A stretch of DNA of 64,000 nucleotides from Acidobacteriaceae bacterium KBS 146 (GTDB lineage Bacteria; Acidobacteriota; Terriglobia; Terriglobales; Acidobacteriaceae): the NCBI GenBank assembly GCA_000688615.1, contig JHVA01000001.1:4695001-4759000 (forward strand), given 5' to 3'. The notes below the pieces were generated by a model, which ran no database searches, had not been told where the DNA came from, and worked only from the letters and a program-made list of their open reading frames with translations. Position numbers and translations under genes: made by a program. Numbering within the stretch: position 1 is the first letter of the stretch; every line of letters begins with the position of its first letter. Of this stretch, positions 10,608 through 19,089 are shown in pieces.

Positions 10608-10649
10608 GAGATGAGGTTCTGAGCAAGAGAGAAAACCGTTTTTAGACGT

Positions 10650-11810
10650 TTATCTCGCTATGGAGTAGAGAGTCTCAATGACATAGTCTTGGTCTGCGTC
10701 GGTCATCTGATGGAACAGTGGGAGAATCAGCGCAGTGTCGGTCGCGAGGTTGGTTCTTGATAATGTGTTTTCCCATCGTGCTGAACGATATGGTGCCTCA
10801 CGATGAATTGCCATGATCGCTCTTCGAGTCGAGATATTCTTTTCGAGCATCTCTTGCATAATCAGATCACGCTTTATGGAGGAAGAATCGATCAAACGAA
10901 TCATGTAAGACTGATAATTGTGGCGACAATTGCGCGGCACACGCGGTGTTTCTAGCCAAGGGAATGAATCGAGCGCCTCATCGTAGCGTAAAGCCAGACT
11001 CCGTCGCCGCTGCAAAAAGTCTTGAAGGCGGTTGAGTTGCACAATGCCCATGGCGGCCTGCATATCGGTCATGCGAAAGTTGTAACCGACCTCGTCATAG
11101 GTTTCTGTCGCGACCTGTTTCGCATTGTGACGAGCGACATCGGACAGACTCATTGCGTGTTGTCGAAGTTTGCGAAGCTTGTCTGCCAAGGAGGGATCAT
11201 TAGTCGTGATCATGCCTCCCTCGCCGGTCGTTAGTATTTTGCGAGGATGAAAGCTGAAGCATGCGAGAGTGCCGAGTGGTTTCCCGATAAGGCTGCCTTC
11301 GTATTCAGAGCCAATTGCGCAAGCCGCATCCTCAATCACGGTCAGACCATACTCTCTGGAAATTGCCAGAATTGCATTCATTTCTGCGGCCAGCCCGATC
11401 TGATGAACAACCAGAATGGCTTTGGTGCGTGGCGTTATTAGTTTCACAATTTCTGAGGGGTCGAGATTATATGTTGCGAGATCGATATCGCAGAAGACTG
11501 GCGTCGCGCCTGCGTAGGTGATGGAGTTTGCAGTTGCAATAAAAGAAAGGCTTGGGCAGATTACTTCATCCCCAGCCCCAATCCCGCTCGCTATCAGAGC
11601 AAGATGAAGGGCGGTGGTGCATGAAGATACCGCGACTGCGTGGGCACACCCGATATACGTTGAGAAGGCCTTCTCGAACTCGGCGACTCGAGGGCCTTGG
11701 GTGATCCAACCTGACCGTAACGCCTCAACTACGGCATGCTCTTCTTCTGTACCAATAAAAGGGCGAGCGACAGGAATCATTGAGATAGCTTGTGCTGAGG
11801 TGGCAGTCAC
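10650..11810 (-). CDS. DegT/DnrJ/EryC1/StrS family sugar aminotransferase
   Basis: PLP-dependent nucleotide-sugar aminotransferase, 386 residues. The N-terminus (IPVARPFIGTEEE, then SGWITQGPRVAEFE) is characteristic of the family. The PLP lysine is in SFHPRKILTTGEGGMI, and GYNFRMTDMQAAMG is also a family motif. It is the last gene of a six-gene minus-strand operon and overlaps the upstream epimerase by 4 bp (ATGA type), implying translational coupling. The epimerase/aminotransferase pair suggests formation of a 4-amino or 3-amino deoxysugar on a nucleotide carrier, but the exact product cannot be read. It is a separate, diverged paralogue of the aminotransferase at 13541-14647. Confidence 0.88.
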   Translation of the reverse strand: MTATSAQAISMIPVARPFIGTEEEHAVVEALRSGWITQGPRVAEFEKAFSTYIGCAHAVAVSSCTTALHLALIASGIGAGDEVICPSLSFIATANSITYAGATPVFCDIDLATYNLDPSEIVKLITPRTKAILVVHQIGLAAEMNAILAISREYGLTVIEDAACAIGSEYEGSLIGKPLGTLACFSFHPRKILTTGEGGMITTNDPSLADKLRKLRQHAMSLSDVARHNAKQVATETYDEVGYNFRMTDMQAAMGIVQLNRLQDFLQRRRSLALRYDEALDSFPWLETPRVPRNCRHNYQSYMIRLIDSSSIKRDLIMQEMLEKNISTRRAIMAIHREAPYRSARWENTLSRTNLATDTALILPLFHQMTDADQDYVIETLYSIAR

Positions 11811-12796
11811 TTTGTATACCCCGTAGTTAGCATTAGTTCCGACTTAACTTGATTACGCCACTGTATTAAGAGGCGCAGACCTGTCTCAAGGTCGACACCC
11901 GCTTTAAACCCAAGCATCTTTTCCGCCTTCGCGATGGCTGCTCTCCTCGCCTGGACATTGTTAACCTTACGGGCCTCGTGATGTTCCGGCTTTAGGGGAG
12001 ATCCGATGACTTTCAAGAGCAAAAGGCAAAGTTCATTTAGATTTGTTTGAACGCCAGTTCCCACATTGAAGACTTCATCGGTTACTTCAGATATCAAGCC
12101 GGCTACGTTGGCTTTGGCGACATCGTCCACATAGACGAAATCCATCGACTGAGACCCGTCGCCGAAGATCTTGGGTGATTGGCCAGATTCGATGGCATCT
12201 AACCATCGGATCAAGACCTCTGTATAAACGCCGTCAAGATCCATTCTAGGACCGTAGATATTAAAATATCGAAATGCCACATAGGGCAGCTTAAACATTT
12301 CGTAGTATGAGCGAAGCATTTGTTCGTTTGCAATTTTTCCCGCGCCGTACAGCGTGCGATTGTTGAATGGGTGGTCTTCGTCCATGGGGAGGTAGGATGG
12401 ATCACCGTAGACCGAAGCGGAAGAAGCAGCCACAATCTTCTTGACCTTGTGGCGGACCGCACTTTCCAAAACATTCGAAGTGCCATCCACGAGAACCTGA
12501 ATGGCCTCCCTTGGAGCTTCCGCGCAACGAGTAATTCTTAGTGCGGCCTGGTGGAACACATAATCAACACCTTTCGTCAGGTTATCCACTAAATCTGCGT
12601 CGCGAATATCTCCTTCCGTGAGCGTAAGTCGCCCAGTTTTTTGAGCTATTTCGAGATTGCGAACGTTTCCGCGAATGAAATTGTCAAGAACCCGTACTTC
12701 GGCAGCTCCACCCTTCAGGAGATGATCGACGGTGACACTTCCGACAAATCCTGCCCCACCCGTTACGAGTATTCTTGTACCTTCGATAGGATTCAT
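11807..12796 (-). CDS. NAD-dependent epimerase/dehydratase (extended SDR)
   Basis: Nucleotide-sugar epimerase or dehydratase of the GalE/WbpP type, 329 residues. The NAD motif TGGAGFVGS lies at residues 12-20, and the catalytic Ser/Tyr/Lys set is in SSASVYG and YGAGK (YxxxK). RYFNIYGPR and FVYVDDVAKA are conserved SDR-family segments. It is fifth in the operon. A 65-bp gap separates it from the acyltransferase upstream, the largest gap in the operon, and it overlaps the aminotransferase downstream. It may be a C4-epimerase acting on a UDP-hexuronate or UDP-HexNAc. Confidence 0.88.
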   Translation of the reverse strand: MNPIEGTRILVTGGAGFVGSVTVDHLLKGGAAEVRVLDNFIRGNVRNLEIAQKTGRLTLTEGDIRDADLVDNLTKGVDYVFHQAALRITRCAEAPREAIQVLVDGTSNVLESAVRHKVKKIVAASSASVYGDPSYLPMDEDHPFNNRTLYGAGKIANEQMLRSYYEMFKLPYVAFRYFNIYGPRMDLDGVYTEVLIRWLDAIESGQSPKIFGDGSQSMDFVYVDDVAKANVAGLISEVTDEVFNVGTGVQTNLNELCLLLLKVIGSPLKPEHHEARKVNNVQARRAAIAKAEKMLGFKAGVDLETGLRLLIQWRNQVKSELMLTTGYTK

Positions 12797-12861
12797 TAGT
12801 TTCCTTTGCTCCGCTCTGTCTTATACGCCCAAAAATTAGTTAGTAAATACGTTCAATTTTG

Positions 12862-13551
12862 CTATCGACGATAACGGATCACCTTGGCCGGTACACCGGC
12901 AACGACAGCATATTCCGGTACATCAACGGTTACAACAGCGCCGGCCCCTACGATGGCGTTAGCACCGATATGAACTCCAGGAAGAATCGTTGCGTTTGTA
13001 CCTATGTCGGCTCCATAACCGATGACGACCGGCTTAATCGTCAGTGCCGTTGCGATGATCGGGACATCGATTGGATCGCCGGTATGCGAAGATCCAAGGA
13101 CTTTTGCGCCCGGTCCCCAGCCAACATAATCTTCAATAACTAGATGCCGCGCGTCGAAATAGGCGTGAGGTCCGATCCATACATGATTGCCAATTCGGCA
13201 TGTGCCGTCATATCGACCTTGAATCATCGTTTGAGATCCCAGAAATACTGCATTTCCCAGCTCGACCGTTTCGGCGTGCTTTATCACGATCCCGGGGCCG
13301 GTCTGAAGCGAATGGCCTGCAGTCCGGCACATCGCACGAAGAATCACTCTTCGCATCTGAGATTCAAAAGAACCTTCTTCATTTCTGTATTTTGAAAAAA
13401 GCGCGAGCAGTTCTTGCGGCGAGTAGGTCTCCTTCAGATGAGAAGCACACTCCCATTCCCATGAAGGATCCTCGGTGATATTTTTACCTCCGAAGATAGC
13501 AGGGACCGTCCTGACCTGCGACGTTGTCACAATCTCGTGATCAACCGACAT
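12862..13551 (-). CDS. Left-handed beta-helix (hexapeptide) acyltransferase
   Basis: Cytoplasmic O- or N-acetyltransferase of the LbH superfamily, 229 residues. After a ~75-residue non-repetitive N-terminus the sequence becomes hexapeptide repeats (IGNHVWIGPHAYFDA, VIGYGADIGTNATILPGVHIGANAIVGAGAVV). It ends with the typical DVPEYAVVAGVPAKVIRYR. It overlaps the aminotransferase upstream by 11 bp, so it is co-translated in the sugar operon. The acceptor is probably a sugar in the same glycan, but this is inference. Confidence 0.85.
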   Translation of the reverse strand: MSVDHEIVTTSQVRTVPAIFGGKNITEDPSWEWECASHLKETYSPQELLALFSKYRNEEGSFESQMRRVILRAMCRTAGHSLQTGPGIVIKHAETVELGNAVFLGSQTMIQGRYDGTCRIGNHVWIGPHAYFDARHLVIEDYVGWGPGAKVLGSSHTGDPIDVPIIATALTIKPVVIGYGADIGTNATILPGVHIGANAIVGAGAVVTVDVPEYAVVAGVPAKVIRYRR

Positions 13552-14647
13552 AACAGCTCTCCCTCAACCCCGAGACAACGCGCCCGATCGCCTCAGGTTT
13601 GATTCCTGGATACATAGGAAGCGATAGAATGCGATCCTTGATCCTTTCGGTGACTGGAAACTCGCCTTTTTCATATCCGAGAAAGCGATATGCTTCCTGA
13701 AGATGCAGTGGAGTGGGGTAATGCAACCCCGACTCAATACCGGCCTCTGCTAGCTGTTCCCGAAGCAAATCGCGGTTATTAGATTGAATTACATAAAGAT
13801 GGTAGACATGCCGGTTATAGGGCATTTCAGTGGGAATCCCAAATTCGGTGTCGCTTAGCGCGATGTTGTATTCCTTTGCGGCAGATCGGCGCTCATCATT
13901 CCACCGATCGAGATATTTCAACTTTACGGATAGAATTCCTCCTTGAATCCCTTCCATCCTCATATTGAGACCTGGAAAGATGTGCTCATAGCGTTTGGAG
14001 GATCCATGATCGCGCCACAGGCGAATTCTCTGAGCGAGTTCTGCATCATTGGTCGTAACAGCACCGCCTTCACCGCAAGCACCGAGGTTTTTTCCGGGAT
14101 AGAAGCTAAAGCAGCCGGCTATCCCAAATGATCCCGCTTTCCTTCCTTTGTATTCTGCGCCATGCGCCTGACATGCATCTTCAATGACTGGTATTCCATG
14201 ACGGTCCGCAATCTCTTGAATCGCGTCCATATCCGCTACCTGTCCATAAAGATCAACAGGAATGATGGCACGGGTCTTGCTCGTAATCGCTGCCTCGAGC
14301 AAGCCTGGATCCATGGTCAAGCTTGTGGGATCGATGTCTACAAATACAGGCCGGGCACCCACTGCGGAAATCGCTTCAGCAGTTGCGATAAATGTATGTG
14401 GAACAGTGATTACCTCGTCGCCTGGACCTATATCGAGTGCCGCCAATGCAAGATGTAACGCAGCTGTGCCTGTGTTGACCGCGACACAGTGGTCTGTTCC
14501 GATGTATGCAGCAAAGTCTCGCTCGAACTGTTGGACTTCAGGTCCAAGTACGAAAGCTGAGCTGTTAAGGACGCGATCGAACACTTCGCGAAGCTCGTCA
14601 CTAATCTCATCATGCAGCGCTTTGAGATCTACAAAGGGAACTTTCAT
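13541..14647 (-). CDS. Sugar aminotransferase, WlbC/WbpE-like
   Basis: DegT/DnrJ/EryC1/StrS aminotransferase, 368 residues. The PLP lysine is in FSFYPGKNLGACGEGG; the N-terminus VPFVDLKALHDEI and GPGDEVITVPHTFIATAEAI are typical. In the WbpB-E / WlbA-C pathway this enzyme uses glutamate to convert UDP-3-keto-GlcNAcA to the 3-amino sugar. That step is supported here by the neighbours: it sits between an N-acetyltransferase of the WlbB/WbpD type (4-bp overlap upstream) and the operon remainder. Substrate assignment rests on context rather than on residues I can verify. Confidence 0.85.
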   Translation of the reverse strand: MKVPFVDLKALHDEISDELREVFDRVLNSSAFVLGPEVQQFERDFAAYIGTDHCVAVNTGTAALHLALAALDIGPGDEVITVPHTFIATAEAISAVGARPVFVDIDPTSLTMDPGLLEAAITSKTRAIIPVDLYGQVADMDAIQEIADRHGIPVIEDACQAHGAEYKGRKAGSFGIAGCFSFYPGKNLGACGEGGAVTTNDAELAQRIRLWRDHGSSKRYEHIFPGLNMRMEGIQGGILSVKLKYLDRWNDERRSAAKEYNIALSDTEFGIPTEMPYNRHVYHLYVIQSNNRDLLREQLAEAGIESGLHYPTPLHLQEAYRFLGYEKGEFPVTERIKDRILSLPMYPGIKPEAIGRVVSGLRESCYVG

Positions 14648-15207
14648 GCTTCCTCCACTATCTTTAAGAAACGAGCAGGATTTCCGGCTACGATGGTGTT
14701 TGGCGGAACATCACGCGTCACAACACTTCCTGCGCCTACGATGGCAAATTCCCCTATTGTTATCCCACAGAGAATTGTTGATCCTGTTCCTACAGATGCG
14801 CCGCGTTTTACGACTGTCGGTATGACCTTCCAGTCCGATTCGTCCTGCAATCTGCCGCTCGCGTTTGTGGAACGAGGGCGTTTATCGTTAATAAAAGAGA
14901 CATTGTGTCCGATAAAAACGTCGTCTTCTATCTTGACTCCCTCGCAGATAAAGGTATGACTCGAAACTTTCACATTCTTACCAACTTCTACGCCTTTTTG
15001 GATCTCGACAAATGTTCCGATCTTGCTGTTATCTCCGACAACACACCCGTAGAGATTAACAAATGCAAATATACGTACACCTGCTCCTAATTTCACATCT
15101 GGAGCGACTCGAGTGAATTCGGGCATGATGGCATGACAAGCACGAACCTGCTCGTTATTCATGTCTTCGCCCACTCGCATAGGATTGATTGTTATTTGAC
15201 CTACCAT
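14644..15207 (-). CDS. UDP-3-amino-GlcNAcA N-acetyltransferase, WlbB/WbpD-like
   Basis: Small LbH acetyltransferase (187 residues; WbpD/WlbB are about 190). Hexapeptide turns run almost throughout (VAPDVKLGAGVRIFAFVNLYGCVVGDN...). The diagnostic segment FIGHNVSFINDKRPRS has the catalytic-position histidine and Asn known from the family. It ends with AIVGAGSVVTRDVPPNTIVAGNPA. It starts 1 bp after the oxidoreductase and overlaps the aminotransferase by 4 bp. A shorter start at the internal ATG before PEFTRVAP would also leave an intact enzyme. Likely reaction: acetyl-CoA-dependent 3-N-acetylation giving UDP-2,3-diacetamido-2,3-dideoxyglucuronate. Confidence 0.88.
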   Translation of the reverse strand: MVGQITINPMRVGEDMNNEQVRACHAIMPEFTRVAPDVKLGAGVRIFAFVNLYGCVVGDNSKIGTFVEIQKGVEVGKNVKVSSHTFICEGVKIEDDVFIGHNVSFINDKRPRSTNASGRLQDESDWKVIPTVVKRGASVGTGSTILCGITIGEFAIVGAGSVVTRDVPPNTIVAGNPARFLKIVEEA

Positions 15208-15208
15208 C

Positions 15209-16249
15209 TCAAGCAGCTCCGAGACTCAAAGCAACTTCATCTTTGAGGCTGATAAGTTTGCCGCGCTGTTTCATCGAAAGGGATGCGCTCTCAAGAATGC
15301 GAACGACGCGAAGACCAGCTTGACCTCCGGTAATGGGTTCGGCTCCCGTACGGATGCAATCGGCGAAGTGCTGGATTTCAACCTTGAGGGCCTCGGACAC
15401 ATCGAGTTGGGGAGCGAACATATCACCCGAGCGATATCCAACCAGAGCCTTGTATAAGGAATCGGGCGTTGAGTTTATTGTGATCCCTTTGTCATAAACC
15501 TTAACCTTTTCACTGGGTTCCATGTCGTCATACACGATCATTTGCTTGCTCCCTCCGACCAGGGTGCGCCGCACTTTGACAGGAGAAAGCCAGTTTACGT
15601 TCACATGAGCAATTACATTTTCTTCGAAAAACATTGTGATATAAGCTAGATTTTCGGTACCGCCAAAGATATGGTTGATACCGGTTGCCGCCACAGCGCA
15701 AGGAGTTGATGGAAGAATATAGTCCATGATTGCCAAGTCGTGTACTGCAAGATCCCAGATCACATCAACGTCACGCTGGAAAAGACCGAGGTTGATTCTC
15801 GTCGAGTCGTAATAGAGGACATCTCCGAGTTTTCCAGAATCAGCAATCTCTTTGATTTTGCGCACGGCGCCGGTATACACAAAAGTGTGATCCACCATCA
15901 GCACGAGATTTCGACGCTTGGCCTCATCGATCAGCCGCATTGCCTGCTCTGATGTAGATGTCATGGGCTTTTCAACCATGACGTGTTTACCACTCTGCAA
16001 AGCCTGCAACGCGAGCTCATAATGTGTAAAGACGGGGGTCGCAATTGCGATTGCATCAATCTTGGGATTGTCGAGCAGTTGCTGGAAGTCCGTCGTCGTT
16101 TCAATCGACGGATAACGGCTCTTGACCAGTTTCAGCCGCTCAGGATTCATGTCACTGACGGCTACAACCTGCGTTTCAGAGACTTCAAACAGATTGCGGA
16201 CCAAATTAGGTCCCCAATATCCATAACCAACTACTCCGAAATTTACCAC
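15209..16249 (-). CDS. Gfo/Idh/MocA oxidoreductase, WlbA/WbpB-like
   Basis: NAD-dependent sugar 3-dehydrogenase, 346 residues, first gene of the sugar operon. The Rossmann start FGVVGYGYWGPNLVRN, the catalytic EKPM motif and DHTFVYTGAVRKI are present, and the active-site block ends DVIWDLAVHDLAIMDYI. In WlbA/WbpB it oxidises UDP-GlcNAcA at C3, regenerating cofactor with 2-oxoglutarate. The UDP-GlcNAc 6-dehydrogenase that would supply the substrate (WbpA) is not in this window. The operon promoter must lie upstream of 16249. Confidence 0.86.
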   Translation of the reverse strand: MVNFGVVGYGYWGPNLVRNLFEVSETQVVAVSDMNPERLKLVKSRYPSIETTTDFQQLLDNPKIDAIAIATPVFTHYELALQALQSGKHVMVEKPMTSTSEQAMRLIDEAKRRNLVLMVDHTFVYTGAVRKIKEIADSGKLGDVLYYDSTRINLGLFQRDVDVIWDLAVHDLAIMDYILPSTPCAVAATGINHIFGGTENLAYITMFFEENVIAHVNVNWLSPVKVRRTLVGGSKQMIVYDDMEPSEKVKVYDKGITINSTPDSLYKALVGYRSGDMFAPQLDVSEALKVEIQHFADCIRTGAEPITGGQAGLRVVRILESASLSMKQRGKLISLKDEVALSLGAA

Positions 16250-16569
16250 GCGAACTCTCCCGGATTGCTAACTTTAGCCGTCTGTTTGCATTCCTGTGCA
16301 AATCATTTGCATAGGAATGCACTTCGACGAGGCTTGCTGCATGTCTTGCATACTCACAAAGCATGTAAGTTTCCAAATGTCTCGCGAGTCCAAAAAAGAG
16401 TTGTCGATATCGATGACCTCACGACTGGTCTCCCTCTGAAAAGAGGGTGCAGAAATTTCGGGGTCAAACGGAGCCAGAAGGGAAGAGTTCCCGCCTCAAC
16501 GATATGAGGTTCTGCCATTCCCTTAACCTATGCGGCCTGTCTTTGCTCGAGAGCAGTATCCGTTTAGAT

Positions 16570-16980
16570 TCCGGTACAGTGTGGGCTGCTTGGAGTCATT
16601 ATTTCCGATATCACGAATCCACTCTTTCTAAACTGGTAGTAGCTGCTGGATACGAGACCCTCACAGATTCTACGAATTATGATTTGCATCGTATGGAGAT
16701 CTGTGCCCAGCGAATGCTGGAGCGTACAGTGGATGGCGTTGCTGTAATGACCTTTGGGACTGAAGAGGCTAGGTGGCTGCAATTTTAACGGCGTTACCGT
16801 ATTGCAATGGGAGGCGCCATAGCACTCCTGTATACGGGAATCGATACACTTGGCCTCGGCGGTAGTACAACGAAGCGGCCAAAGCCAAATGGGGTTGTGA
16901 AATATCCCGAAACCAACTGGGGCATGGGTTCAACAAGAGCGCTTTTGCAGATCCTATCGCTCCGTGGAAGGGCAGACAAA
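16570..16980 (+). pseudogene. Remnant of a LacI-family transcriptional regulator
   Basis: Degraded coding sequence. One frame reads LGVIISDITNPLFLNW then a stop. A second frame continues with VVAAGYETLTDSTNYD and RMLERTVDGVAVMTFG, the ligand-binding core of LacI/PurR regulators. A third, weaker stretch (LLYTGIDTLGLG) follows after another stop. The helix-turn-helix DNA-binding domain is not visible, so the gene lacks its 5' end and has at least one frameshift. The rest of the 16250-17238 gap shows nothing else I can support. Confidence 0.6.
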
Positions 16981-17238
16981 TCAAGGCTTTGAAAATGCTG
17001 GAGAAAGACCCTTTAAGATTTCCCTGCCCTTTCAATTAACATGGCTTTGCTCAAGACGGTTGTCTTCAGGCAAGGAGAAACTCCAACCCAGGCTTGAGAC
17101 CGCTATACCTTCGATCACGCACATTTCAATGGAATTACTTCAGCATGAAATGCTGCCAATTACGACCAAGCAACCTCAACCGATGTTCCTAGAACAATTC
17201 AGATTAGGAGAATGTTCTCGTTCTAAAAATGTGGTAGC

Positions 17239-17271
17239 AAAGAGGACGCCATTGACAATGGCGTCCTCTTT
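17239..17271 (-). terminator. Strong hairpin at the end of the CRTAC1-like gene
   Basis: Perfect inverted repeat with 15-bp arms (AAAGAGGACGCCATT and its complement) and a 3-base loop. The stem begins on the stop codon of the minus-strand gene. A/T runs at both stem ends allow use in either direction. It would insulate the UnbV/TPR genes from the degenerate region at 16-17 kb. Confidence 0.7.
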
Positions 17272-19027
17272 ATTTCTCCGCAGCAGGTAGAAGCGACTTT
17301 GTGATGCCTTTTCCCTCTGTGAGGGTTATTAGCTGGTTGGCTTCAATGTGTGAAAATTGCTCAATCAAACCGTTTGGCCAATAGATCTTCAGATCAGCAT
17401 GTGTGTTGTGGCCAAGTCCGAAATGGAGACGGCGATCGTTTACGGAATAAAAGCTGGACTGTGCCATCACCGCCTGTGCCTGAATCTTATCCCCATATGC
17501 GGCGATCACTCTAGCCCCGATCGCGCTACGATTCGATTTCGTTCCTATTAGTAAAACCTTCAACCACTTAAGATTATTTTTTATATCGTTTCTAAGAAGA
17601 GAAGGTGGTTCATTCAGATTAATCACTACCATATCGACATCGCCGTCATTATCGAAGTCTCCGAAGGCACAGCCGCGGCTGCAATGGGATGCAGCGATTC
17701 CGGGACCGGCTTCGTCGATGAGCTCTTCAAACTTTCCATTCCCTAGATTCCTGAAGATGAATCGTGGTGTCTTAAGAGGGTAGTTTGGCAATGATTGTTC
17801 GACTTCTGGATACACGGCCCCCGTCACGACTGCGAGGTCAGGCCAGCCATTGTTGTCGAAATCCGCAAAGCCCGTTCCCCAGCAGGTGTAACGAGTCTCT
17901 ACGCCGAAACCACTTTTAATCGTCGCATCAGTAAAGTTACCCTTCCCATCATTCTGATAGAGGACGTTGGTGTCATCGGAAAAATGTGTTTTGAAGATAT
18001 CAAGGCTTCCATCAAGGTTGAAATCCCCTATTGCGATTCCCATGCCAGCCTGCTCGGCACCATCTGCACTGAAAGCAACGCCACGCTCTGCGCCTTGCTC
18101 TATTAACATTGAATTTTTATTTAAAAACAGAAGACTCGGTGTGGAGTCTGAGGCTACATAAATGTCTGTCCAACCGTCTTCATTTAAGTCGGCCGCAACG
18201 CTCGTCATAGAATAGGTGCGTTGTGCCTTTGAGATACCCGTCTCATGAGAGACATCTCGAAAACTTCCGTCACCCATATTTCGATAAAGATAGTTCCGCG
18301 GCATGGGGAGACCTCGAGGTCCACAATTCACGGCCACTCCCTTGAAATTGCAATAAGGGTTTGCTCCTGGCTTGGGAATTTTGTCCATATGTACATCCAC
18401 ATAGTTAGCGACAAATAGATCCAGATGACCGTCGCGGTCGTAATCTACGAATGTGCAGCCTGATCCCCAGCGTGTGTCCCCTTCATAAAGAAGGCCGGCC
18501 TCCTTCGTTACATCAGTAAATGTTCCATCGCCGTTGTTACGATAAAGAACGTTCTGGCCGTAGTAGGTGATGAAAATATCTTCAAAACCATCGTTGTTGT
18601 AGTCTCCGACGGTAATTCCGCTAGGCCATCCATGACGAATTAGGCCCGCCTTTTCAGTCACATCCTCAAACGTGCCATTGCGGTTGTTCTTGTATAGTCG
18701 ATTGCTAGAATCCGTAAGTTTGTCTTCGAGCCGCGATCCCGATAATACGAAGATATCCAACCAACCGTCGTTGTCAAAGTCCAGAAAGGCGACTCCGCAA
18801 CCGACGGTCTCAAAGATGTAGTTCTTTCGGTTAACCCCGCCGTAGACAGTAGGGGCATTGAGGCCTGCCGTTCCCGCAACGTCTGTAAACCAGGCATCAA
18901 ATGGAAGCCCCGAAGGTTTGCCTCGAGGTATTGGCTTTACATTTCTAGTTGAAATTCCTTGGGCGAAACCGATCGTGGAAGCGGCAGTCATCCAAAGAAA
19001 ATTCCGACGGGAGACTTCATTTGTCAT
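17270..19027 (-). CDS. CRTAC1-like secreted protein with FG-GAP repeats and ASPIC/UnbV domain
   Basis: Exported beta-propeller protein. A twin-arginine-type signal (SRRNFLWMTAAS) is near the N-terminus, which supports the ATG at 19027 over a GTG at 19054. About seven FG-GAP/VCBS blades follow, with Ca-binding-like motifs such as DFDNDGWLDIFV, DYNNDGFEDIFI and DFDNNGWPDLAV. The ASPIC/UnbV domain closes the protein (GARVIAAYGDKIQAQAV to LKIYWPNGLIEQF). Such proteins are abundant in Acidobacteriota. Function is unknown; cell-surface binding or a role with TPR proteins is inferred. It lies 62 bp downstream of a TPR gene, a pairing often seen for this family. Confidence 0.88.
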   Translation of the reverse strand: MTNEVSRRNFLWMTAASTIGFAQGISTRNVKPIPRGKPSGLPFDAWFTDVAGTAGLNAPTVYGGVNRKNYIFETVGCGVAFLDFDNDGWLDIFVLSGSRLEDKLTDSSNRLYKNNRNGTFEDVTEKAGLIRHGWPSGITVGDYNNDGFEDIFITYYGQNVLYRNNGDGTFTDVTKEAGLLYEGDTRWGSGCTFVDYDRDGHLDLFVANYVDVHMDKIPKPGANPYCNFKGVAVNCGPRGLPMPRNYLYRNMGDGSFRDVSHETGISKAQRTYSMTSVAADLNEDGWTDIYVASDSTPSLLFLNKNSMLIEQGAERGVAFSADGAEQAGMGIAIGDFNLDGSLDIFKTHFSDDTNVLYQNDGKGNFTDATIKSGFGVETRYTCWGTGFADFDNNGWPDLAVVTGAVYPEVEQSLPNYPLKTPRFIFRNLGNGKFEELIDEAGPGIAASHCSRGCAFGDFDNDGDVDMVVINLNEPPSLLRNDIKNNLKWLKVLLIGTKSNRSAIGARVIAAYGDKIQAQAVMAQSSFYSVNDRRLHFGLGHNTHADLKIYWPNGLIEQFSHIEANQLITLTEGKGITKSLLPAAEK

Positions 19028-19089
19028 GTTTTTCCCGATTCCACTCCCGCCCACATCAATTGATGCCCCTTGCGGATAGCGTTCAGTGA

